Origin: Verrucomicrobiota bacterium
Lineage (GTDB): Bacteria > Verrucomicrobiota > Verrucomicrobiia > Limisphaerales > UBA1096
Direction: 5' to 3'
DNA length: 31,620 nucleotides
Assembly: GCA_030747575.1 (NCBI GenBank)
Contig: JASLKI010000315.1
Location: 1-31,620 of the forward strand
A program made the translations under genes and the position numbers. This document shows positions 26,068-31,620 of this stretch, in pieces. Under the pieces are notes generated by a model. It searched no databases, was not told where the DNA came from, and worked only from the letters and a program-made list of their open reading frames with translations. Positions within the stretch are counted from its first letter, which is position 1. Each line of letters opens with the position of its first letter.

Positions 26068-28143
26068 CTACTCTTCATCCTTGGCCTGGCTTTGGGTGAT
26101 CACTTTTTTCTCGAGCTCGCGGGGCATGTACTCGTAGTGGCTGAATTCCTCGGCGTGCAGGCCGCGGCCGCCTGTGAGTGAGCGTAGGTTGGTAGAATAG
26201 TGGTACAGCTCCATCTGCGGCACCTCGGCCCGGACGACTTGGAACGCCCCCTCGGCATCCATACCCAGGATTTTGCCGCGGCGGCTGGAGAGGTCGCCCA
26301 TGACGGCGCCCATGAATTCCTCGGGCACGCTGACCTCGATCTGGGTGATGGGCTCGAGCATGCAGGGTTGCGCGGACTGGATTGCCTCGCGGAAGGCATG
26401 CCTGCCGGCGATTTGGAAGGCGACGTCCTTGGAGTCCACCGGGTGCATTTTACCGTCGTAAAAGTCGATCTTCACGTCGACCACGCGGTAGCCGGCGATG
26501 ATGCCGTCGGTGCAGGCGCTGTTGACGCCTTTCTCCACGGAGGGCACGAACACGCGGTCCACATTCTGGCCGACGAGAGAATGGGTGAATTCCACACCAT
26601 GGTCGCGTGGTGCGGGCTCGATGCGCAACCATACCTCGGCGAACTGGCCGGCGCCGCCGCTCTGTTTTTTGTGACGATACTTTGCCTCGCCGTTGTTCCG
26701 TATGGTTTCGCGGAAGGGAATTTTTGGGGCGGACAACTCGATCTCGATGTTGAACCGTTCCTTGATCCGCTCCATAGCCACCTGCAAGTGCAGCTCGCCT
26801 TGGCCAGAGATGACGGTCTGGTGCAGCTCAGAGTCAACGTGATATTGGAATGACGGATCTTCCTCGTGCAACGCCGCGAGGCCGATGGCAATCTTGTCCT
26901 CATCGCCCTTGTTCTTGGGCTTGAGCGCCTCGTGGATGCTGGGGTTTGGGTACTCGATGGGCGGCACGGTGACCTTGCGCTTGGGGGAGGTGAGGGTGTT
27001 GCCGGTGTGGGTGTTCTTTAGCTTGACCAGCGCGCCGATCTCGCCGGCGTTGAGCTGCTCCACCTTGTCGCGGTTTTTGCCGTTGAGGATGAACATTTGG
27101 CCCAGTCGCTGGGGCTCTTCGGTGTTGGCGTTGACGATGTCCTCGCCGGACTTGAGCGTGCCGGAGAGCACCTTGACAAAGGACAACTCCCCGATGTGGG
27201 ACTCGTTGATGGTTTTGAAGACAAAGGCGGCGGCCTCGTTGTCGTCGAGGCTGATGGTCACCTCTTCGCCGTCGACGTTCTGAGCAACGGTCTCCATGTG
27301 GTCATCCGGCGAGGAGGCGTATTTGGAGATGAAATCCATCAGCCGCGCCACGCCGACATTTGTCTCGCTGGAAGTGAAGAACACCGGGATGAACGTCTGG
27401 GATTGGAACGCCTTGTGAAGCCCGCCGCGGAGTTCCTCCTCGGTAATGCCTTCGTCGAAAAATTTCTCCAGTAGCGTGTCGTCCGACTCGGCCACGAGCT
27501 CGATCAACTCGGTGTGCAACTGATCCACCTGTTCGCCCTCCTCGCCGGCGGCCTTGGCTTCGTCGTATTTGCCACTGCCGTCTGTTTTGTAAGTGAGCTT
27601 GGCCTTGCGGATGATATCCAACATCTCATTGTAGCCCGGTCCGGGGTTGATGGGAATATTGATCGGGAAGAATCGCGCTCCGAACGTGGTTTTCAAATTC
27701 TCGAGGATTGACTCGTACTGCGCGTTCTCGGCGTCGATGCTGTTGACGACCACCACCTTGGCCAGGCCGAACTCTTCGGCGAAGTCCCACACCTTTGAGG
27801 TGCCAATCTCGATGCCGTGCGTGGCGTGGGCGACCACCACCGCCAAATCGGACACCTTCAACGCGGCGCGGCTCTCGGCGATGAAATCCAGATAGCCCGG
27901 CGTGTCGATGATATTGAATCGGCTCTCCAGCCACTCGGCATGCAGCAGCGATGTGTGGATGGAAAACTGTCTCTCCTGCTCGGCCTTATGGTAGTCCGAC
28001 GCCGTGGTGCCCTCGGTCACGCTGCCGAGCCGGTTGATGTTGCCAGAGCAGGCTAGCATGCATTCGCCAAGCATGGTCTTGCCGGACGAAGCATGACCTA
28101 CCAAGGCAATATTCCTCAGATTTGAATGAGTGTAATTCTTCAT
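26068..28143 (-). CDS. EF-G-like translational GTPase (EF-G2 type) with altered G4 motif
   Basis: 691 aa, close to full EF-G length. Domain I: G1 GHASSGKT (16-23), a G2-like TTASDYHKAEQERQFSI, G3 DTPG (80-83). The G4 motif, normally NKxD, reads NSID (134-137). Domain II (about 280-370) and the later domains are present: HQTVISGQGELHLQVAMERIKERF, GVNSACTDGIIAGYRVVDVKIDFYDGKMHPVDS, and the C-terminal PITQIEVSVPEEFMGAVMGDLSSRRGKILGM. Proteins of this 'EF-G-like' branch coexist with a main FusA and their role is not settled; this one is unlikely to be the only EF-G of the cell. It is transcribed away from DUF1015 across a 190-base gap. Confidence 0.9.
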   Translation of the reverse strand: MKNYTHSNLRNIALVGHASSGKTMLGECMLACSGNINRLGSVTEGTTASDYHKAEQERQFSIHTSLLHAEWLESRFNIIDTPGYLDFIAESRAALKVSDLAVVVAHATHGIEIGTSKVWDFAEEFGLAKVVVVNSIDAENAQYESILENLKTTFGARFFPINIPINPGPGYNEMLDIIRKAKLTYKTDGSGKYDEAKAAGEEGEQVDQLHTELIELVAESDDTLLEKFFDEGITEEELRGGLHKAFQSQTFIPVFFTSSETNVGVARLMDFISKYASSPDDHMETVAQNVDGEEVTISLDDNEAAAFVFKTINESHIGELSFVKVLSGTLKSGEDIVNANTEEPQRLGQMFILNGKNRDKVEQLNAGEIGALVKLKNTHTGNTLTSPKRKVTVPPIEYPNPSIHEALKPKNKGDEDKIAIGLAALHEEDPSFQYHVDSELHQTVISGQGELHLQVAMERIKERFNIEIELSAPKIPFRETIRNNGEAKYRHKKQSGGAGQFAEVWLRIEPAPRDHGVEFTHSLVGQNVDRVFVPSVEKGVNSACTDGIIAGYRVVDVKIDFYDGKMHPVDSKDVAFQIAGRHAFREAIQSAQPCMLEPITQIEVSVPEEFMGAVMGDLSSRRGKILGMDAEGAFQVVRAEVPQMELYHYSTNLRSLTGGRGLHAEEFSHYEYMPRELEKKVITQSQAKDEE

Positions 28144-28298
28144 TATCAGTTAATTAGGTAGGAAATGGGGCGCAAAGTAGGCTCCCGAACAATGGCATTT
28201 GCAAGCATGAGATATTCACCGCAGGCCCACTCTCCGATGGAGTTGAGCGCAACTGTTTTGTGTCCAGCTAGTTAGCGGGCTATCTTGTTTTTTCGTCG

Positions 28299-28312
28299 CG
28301 CTTGGCCAAGTG
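28299..28312. repeat. CGCTTGGCCAAGTG palindrome upstream of DUF1015
   Basis: Perfect core 28301-28310 in the 190-base divergent region (28144-28333). It includes the GTG at 28310 that could be read as an alternative start of the DUF1015 gene. The remainder of the gap shows no RNA gene or clear promoter. Confidence 0.93.
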
Positions 28313-28333
28313 CTCCCTTACCGTGCCGTGCCA

Positions 28334-29551
28334 ATGGCGATCATCAAGCCCTTCCCAGCCCTTTTGCCCGTTACTGGGTGTGCGTCCGAGATTTGTGAAC
28401 TCCCGTACGACGTCATGTCCACCTCTGAGGCACGACAGATGGCCGAGGGGCGGCCAAGCAGTTTTCTGCATGTCAGCCGGCCCGAGATTGACCTGCCCGA
28501 GGGCACCGATCCCACCGACCCGCGCGTCTACGCGAAGGCCCGCGAAAACCTCGACCGTCTCATTGCCGAGGGCGCCCTGCGTGCGGACGACCGGGCGCAC
28601 TATTATCTTTACCGGCAAATCATGGGCGAACACAGCCAGCTTGGCCTTGTGGCGGTGGCGAGTTGCGCTGAGTACAGCGACAACACCATTCGCAAACACG
28701 AGTTCACGCGACCCGCCAAGGAGGACGACCGCGTCGCCCACCTCGAGGCGCTAGATGCCCAGACCGGGCCGGTGTTTGTGACTTACCCGGCTGACGCCGG
28801 GCTGGACGAGTTGTTGGGGCGCATTGCCAGCGGCGAGCCGGATCACGACTTCACCGCGCCCGACGGCGTGCAGCACACATCGTGGACGGTGTCATCGGGG
28901 GAGGACGCCCAATTCATCGCGAGCCGTTTCGACGCAATCCCGAACCTGTACATCGCCGACGGGCATCATCGCAGCGCCGCGGCAGAGCGGGTCGCGGAGC
29001 GCCGCGCCGGCTCCGGAACAAGCGGCCTGTTTTTAACCGTGCTCTTCCCTCACAACCAAATGCAGATCCTGGCTTACAACCGGGCAGTGCGCGACCTCAA
29101 CGGCCAATCGCCGGAGGCGTTCCTCGGCGCGCTTGGCCAAGCATTTGACATTGAAGAAGATGGCTTGGCCAAGCCGCGCGGCAAACACGAAATATGCCTC
29201 TACCTCGGGGGCCGGTGGCGCACGCTGCGGCCCAAGGTCAGTTCGATCGATCCGGACGACCCGATCAAGCAACTCGATGTCAGCATTTTGCAGGATCACG
29301 CCCTGGCGCCGCTGCTTGGAATCGACGACCCGCGCCGCAGCGAGCGCATCGCCTTCGTCGGCGGCATCCGGGGCACGGGCGAACTGGAGAAACTGGTGGA
29401 CGGTGGCGGGTTCGCCTGCGCGTTTTCGCTGTACTCAACGAGCATCGAGGACTTGATGAGCATCGCCGACGGCGGAGGCGTCATGCCGCCCAAGAGCACC
29501 TGGTTTGAGCCCAAGCTGCGCGACGGGATGTTCAGCCACCAAATCGGCTGA
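28334..29551 (+). CDS. DUF1015 family protein (COG4198)
   Basis: 405 aa, cytoplasmic, normal length. Family marks: ELPYDVMSTSEARQMA (22-37), SFLHVSRPEIDLP (43-55), LYRQIMG, and YIADGHHRSAAAERV (about 212-226), the most conserved block. The product has no settled function; in other genomes it is often near serine/phosphoglycerate metabolism genes, but nothing here supports that. The ATG at 28334 is preferred to a GTG at 28310 that falls in the palindrome. Two perfect palindromes, 29132-29141 (LGQ) and 29164-29173 (LAK, part of a perfect 14-mer 29162-29175), sit 32 bp apart in a variable loop. Its stop touches that of the convergent chelatase gene. Confidence 0.92.
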   Translation: MAIIKPFPALLPVTGCASEICELPYDVMSTSEARQMAEGRPSSFLHVSRPEIDLPEGTDPTDPRVYAKARENLDRLIAEGALRADDRAHYYLYRQIMGEHSQLGLVAVASCAEYSDNTIRKHEFTRPAKEDDRVAHLEALDAQTGPVFVTYPADAGLDELLGRIASGEPDHDFTAPDGVQHTSWTVSSGEDAQFIASRFDAIPNLYIADGHHRSAAAERVAERRAGSGTSGLFLTVLFPHNQMQILAYNRAVRDLNGQSPEAFLGALGQAFDIEEDGLAKPRGKHEICLYLGGRWRTLRPKVSSIDPDDPIKQLDVSILQDHALAPLLGIDDPRRSERIAFVGGIRGTGELEKLVDGGGFACAFSLYSTSIEDLMSIADGGGVMPPKSTWFEPKLRDGMFSHQIG

Positions 29552-30391
29552 TCAGACTGCTGCCTCGCGCACGCGCTCAAGGATCACTTCAGCGATGAAC
29601 GGCTCGGTGCCGATGCTGGCCGAGTACCAGACGCGTTTGCCGTGGCGCTCGGTGGGGTTGACCCAAGTTGGCTTCCCGTCGGTCAGGCGTTGTTGCACCC
29701 GCTTTTCCGGCTCGCCCAATTTCATCGGAATGTCCTCGCGCGAGTGAAGTCCGTCGCTGATAAAAAACGGCACGACGACGATGTTCCGCGTCGTCGCCAA
29801 CTCGTAGCATGACTCAACCCGCGGCTCCTCCTCGAGGAATACCGCCTGCACATCAGCGTACTCGCGCCTGGCCCCGATCAACGCCACCTGTTGCTCGATG
29901 GCCTTTCGCGAGTTTTCATTTTTGGCCGTGCCATGCCCGGCGATGATGAGCGTTGTCTCACCCGGTTTTGGTGCATGGGGGAAGGGGTGCTGCTCGACGA
30001 CACCCCCGGCGCGGGCCAGCAGCGCGGCGGTCATGCTCGCATGCGTGCCGACCGGTTCGCAGTAGTGCAGACTCTGCCCGCCGTCTTGGCGGACGCGTTC
30101 GAACGACTTGTCATCGTTTGCCCGGAAACCAAATTCAGCCGGCAAAATCTTCCCGGTGAAGTACCCCTCGCTGATGAACAGCGGCACGATGAACACGCGC
30201 CGGGCAGTAACGCCGCGCAACACGCCGTCCACGCCGGGTTGCTGCTTGAGAAATCCCACCCGAACCTCGGCGAACAACCGGCGCGAGCGCAGTTCTTCGG
30301 CATGCTGGTGGGCCGGCTTTGCTGAATCGGCGTTCAGCGTCGAGCCGTGCGCCACCAGGACAAGTGCGCTGTCTGAAAAGTCGTCCGGCAT
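29552..30391 (-). CDS. Two-domain sirohydrochlorin chelatase (CbiX/SirB family)
   Basis: 279 aa. Inserts cobalt, nickel or iron into a tetrapyrrole in siroheme or B12-type synthesis. Each half has the metal-site His in a glycine-rich turn: VAHGST (His15) in the first and IAGHGT in the second. VFIVPLFISEGYFTGKILP and IVVVPFFISDGLHSREDIP are the matching strands of the two halves, so the protein is an internal duplication as in CbiX-long. The ATG at 30391 starts the natural N-terminus; the longer open frame upstream is intergenic. No other tetrapyrrole genes are in the window, so the metal cannot be told. Confidence 0.88.
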   Translation of the reverse strand: MPDDFSDSALVLVAHGSTLNADSAKPAHQHAEELRSRRLFAEVRVGFLKQQPGVDGVLRGVTARRVFIVPLFISEGYFTGKILPAEFGFRANDDKSFERVRQDGGQSLHYCEPVGTHASMTAALLARAGGVVEQHPFPHAPKPGETTLIIAGHGTAKNENSRKAIEQQVALIGARREYADVQAVFLEEEPRVESCYELATTRNIVVVPFFISDGLHSREDIPMKLGEPEKRVQQRLTDGKPTWVNPTERHGKRVWYSASIGTEPFIAEVILERVREAAV

Positions 30392-30408
30392 GGCCGTTGC
30401 AAACCGGA

Positions 30409-30437
30409 AGTGTACGCCTGGCCACGCGCTTGGCCAA
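30409..30437 (-). promoter_or_regulatory. Candidate promoter of the chelatase gene, -35 formed by a palindrome
   Basis: On the minus strand TTGGCC (30437-30432), half of the palindrome with core 30429-30438, is followed after exactly 17 bases by TACACT (30414-30409). Each box matches the sigma70 consensus at 4 of 6. The leader to the ATG at 30391 would be about 11 bases. The geometry equals that at 6866-6894. Confidence 0.3.
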
Positions 30438-30440
30438 GTG
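30427..30440. repeat. CGCTTGGCCAAGTG palindrome upstream of the chelatase gene
   Basis: Perfect core 30429-30438, between the chelatase start and the terminator of the small secreted-protein gene, and separated from the terminator's U tract by only a few bases. Confidence 0.95.
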
Positions 30441-30443
30441 GGC

Positions 30444-30473
30444 AAAAAAAACAGGCAGCGTTTCCGCTGCCTG
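30444..30473 (-). terminator. Rho-independent terminator of the small secreted-protein gene
   Basis: Read on the minus strand: a perfect 9-bp stem CAGGCAGCG/CGCTGCCTG closed by a GAAA tetraloop, then eight T. It begins 24 bases after the stop of the gene at 30498-31082. This is the clearest terminator in the window. Confidence 0.92.
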
Positions 30474-30497
30474 CCGTGAAGTGTTAACTTGTTGGGC

Positions 30498-31082
30498 TTA
30501 TTCGCCCGGATCGTCGTCTCCGTCATCGTCGTTGGCGTCGATGACTTCGTCACGCTTGTTCTTGAACTCCTCTCGGATCTCCTTGAGACGGGTGCGGACT
30601 TCCTCTCGGTTGCCCTTCATGCCCTCGACCCAATCAGCGCGCAGACCCTTCAGCTGTTCGCGCAAGCCGTCCTTGTCCTCATCCGAGGCATCCTTCAACT
30701 GCTTGTGCAGATCCCGAGTCTTTTGGTGTTGCTCCTTGGCGGCCGCTTTGAAGGCATCCCGCAGCTCCTGGATTTTCTCGTCGTCACGAACCAGTTTCCC
30801 GAATGCACCACCACCCTTGGGACCCTTTTTGCGACCTACATTGAGACCATCCTTCTTGGCGTCGCCACGTTTCTTTTTGCGCTTGTCGAATGCGGCCTTG
30901 AGGCGCTCCTTGATTTTTGAGACATCGAATTTAGGGCGTTCCTTGCCACCCTCCTTGGCGTCATCCTTGACATCTCCAACATCCGGCTTGACCGGCTTTG
31001 GCTTCGCCTGTGCCTGCAATGACTCCGGCATTGCCAACGCGATGCCGATGGCACCCAGAATCAGTAGTGTTTTAATCTTCAT
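30498..31082 (-). CDS. Small secreted, highly charged coiled-coil protein, hypothetical
   Basis: 194 aa. Signal peptide MKIKTLLILGAIGIALAMPESLQAQA, cleaved before KPKPV. The mature protein is about half Lys, Arg, Asp and Glu: a Lys/Gly-rich part (about 60-95, KKKRGDAKKDG, GRKKGPKGGG), a predicted long helix (about 98-180) with heptad-like LRD/LKD/LKG spacing, and an acidic tail DDDGDDDPGE. I recognise no family. It has a good ribosome site, its own terminator and a 274-base upstream gap, so it looks like a separately regulated, possibly abundant gene. Codon use is more AT-rich than its neighbours. A surface, cation-binding or Spy-like chaperone role would be a guess. Confidence 0.8.
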   Translation of the reverse strand: MKIKTLLILGAIGIALAMPESLQAQAKPKPVKPDVGDVKDDAKEGGKERPKFDVSKIKERLKAAFDKRKKKRGDAKKDGLNVGRKKGPKGGGAFGKLVRDDEKIQELRDAFKAAAKEQHQKTRDLHKQLKDASDEDKDGLREQLKGLRADWVEGMKGNREEVRTRLKEIREEFKNKRDEVIDANDDDGDDDPGE

Positions 31083-31090
31083 AATCAGTT

Positions 31091-31096
31091 TCCTTT
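31091..31096 (-). promoter_or_regulatory. Shine-Dalgarno AAAGGA of the small secreted-protein gene
   Basis: AAAGGA on the minus strand, 8 bases before the ATG (31082-31080). It supports the start. Confidence 0.7.
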
Positions 31097-31247
31097 CAGT
31101 TTTTTAGATTTTTGTTAGATTGACGAGCCCCCCTCGCCACTTGATCACTCGTAATGCAGGGTGCGTGCCACCTGTGTTATTATTTTTAAGTTACTTACAA
31201 TCAGTTATTTAAGGTATTTTATTCGTTTTAGCCAAGCGTTGGATGAA

Positions 31248-31306
31248 CGTTCATTGGGGATTATTCCCCAATTCTGGCAGCGTTCGTTGAGGATTATTCC
31301 CCGATT
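31248..31306. promoter_or_regulatory. Tandem operator-like repeats in a divergent region
   Basis: Two 26-bp direct repeats, 31248-31273 and 31281-31306, differ at 3 positions and start 33 bp apart, about three helical turns. The first holds a perfect inverted repeat ATTGGGGA-TTAT-TCCCCAAT (31253-31272); the second keeps the right arm and spacer with a degenerate left arm. They lie in the 274-base gap 31083-31356 between the small secreted-protein gene and the sulfatase start. The rest of that gap is AT-rich (about 31175-31230) and contains a one-mismatch palindrome and CCAACGCGTTGG (31321-31332). Confidence 0.6.
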
Positions 31307-31356
31307 GTGTGCTGGCTTGGCCAACGCGTTGGTTGTCCGTAGGCTCTCCGTCATTC

Positions 31357-31512
31357 ATGAATCTTTATCATTATCATCGAGTTGTTGCGGCTCGTTTGGC
31401 CAGCGGGATCGGTGCGGTGGTTTTGGCAGCGTCGCTTGGCCAAGTGGCGGTTGCCGCCAAGCCGAACATCGTGTTTGTGCTTGCCGACGATGCTGGTATG
31501 GTAGCCGCTTGA
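31357..31512 (+). pseudogene. Start of a sulfatase gene, broken by an inverted junction
   Basis: 51 codons from the ATG at 31357: a signal peptide (GAVVLAASLGQVAVA) then AKPNIVFVLADDAG, the standard opening of a sulfatase. It then departs from the family and stops at 31510-31512. The sequence after about 31491 is not the continuation but the complement of a later part of a sulfatase. A perfect palindrome at 31435-31444 encodes LGQ at the end of the signal peptide. This is either a truncated gene or a chimeric contig end. Confidence 0.8.
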
Positions 31513-31620
31513 CCGCAATATCCCGGCGACCGTCAACCGCCCCGGCTCGAGCAGCGGCGCGCTGTATCCGTTCAACACGCCGCGCTTCAGTCGCGAGCGC
31601 CAGCAGTAGCGACCGGTCAG
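31480..31620 (-). pseudogene. Internal fragment of an arylsulfatase in inverted orientation
   Basis: Read from the right edge on the minus strand the frame gives LTGRYCWRSRLKRGV, then NGYSAPLLEPGRLTVAGIL, then SSGYHTSIVGK, the segment that normally follows the formylglycine motif and leads into GKWHLG. After IVGK (31491-31480) the match ends and the frame reads the complement of the sulfatase start. No start codon or active-site Cys motif is inside the window. Not a gene as it stands. Confidence 0.8.

Noticed and set aside
30660..30700. EF-hand or dockerin-like calcium site (DEDKDG) in the small secreted protein
   Set aside because: Only one half-matching loop, lacking the acidic residue at position 12 and any partner loop.
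31083..31247. Promoter for the last sulfatase in the AT-rich stretch
   Set aside because: Several weak -10-like boxes exist but none has a convincing -35 at 16-18 bp.

Overview
The window looks like a piece of a free-living, GC-rich bacterium of the Verrucomicrobia/Planctomycetes (PVC) type, most likely a marine or freshwater verrucomicrobial polysaccharide degrader. This rests on gene content (secreted sulfatases, a DUF6797-type sorbosone-dehydrogenase-like propeller protein, a CotH-kinase-like secreted protein, a propeller protein with SxDGxxW motifs, small c-type cytochromes) and is inference, not a marker-gene placement. Coding density is very high: about 1.6 kb is non-coding and no gap exceeds 300 bases. 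No tRNA, rRNA, CRISPR array, IS element or integrase was found.

Layout. 1-1638 (+): the tail of an unknown gene, larC (nickel-pincer cofactor synthesis) and a small Trm112-like zinc protein. 1639-3281 (-): a lipoprotein MsrB translationally coupled to a two-domain glycosyltransferase. 3375-5164 (+): a secreted sulfatase whose stop overlaps the start of an ArsC/Spx-like thioredoxin-fold protein. 5215-6804 (+): a secreted propeller protein of visibly lower GC. 6909-7766 (+): a PIG-L deacetylase behind a double palindrome. 7779-10932 (-): a membrane-anchored large protein and an ABC ATPase, with no permease gene beside them. 11053-12105 (+): a secreted cyclophilin-FKBP fusion. 12119-15285 (-): clpP-clpX-aminotransferase, an apparent operon. 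15344-17677 (-): DUF6797 propeller. 17780-19193 (-): EamA exporter then MarR regulator. 19282-21061 (+): diheme cytochrome c and a MalK-type ATPase. 21080-22840 (-): CotH-like protein. 23055-26063 (+): sugar-binding protein plus two CUT1 permeases, presumably served by the ATPase at 19988. 26068-28143 (-): EF-G-like GTPase with an altered G4 motif. 28334-29551 (+): DUF1015. 29552-30391 (-): two-domain CbiX/SirB chelatase. 30498-31082 (-): small secreted charged protein with a textbook terminator. 31357-31620: two sulfatase fragments facing each other across an inverted microhomology junction.

The dominant signal not explained by genes is a highly iterated palindrome with core CTTGGCCAAG, usually extended to CGCTTGGCCAAGCG. 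I count 22 perfect copies by eye where chance predicts well under one. It lies in intergenic DNA more often than expected, and inside genes only in the two frames that give Leu-Gly-Gln or Leu-Ala-Lys, mostly in signal peptides, linkers and tails. It recalls the cyanobacterial HIP1 element but has a different sequence. In at least two places its TTGGCC half sits exactly 17 bp from a plausible -10 box.

Other points of interest are the inverted chimera at the right end (probably an amplification or assembly artefact), a G10 tract at the MsrB lipobox, a domain inserted inside the CotH fold, the EF-G-like G4 substitution, and a tandem 26-bp operator-like repeat upstream of the last gene.
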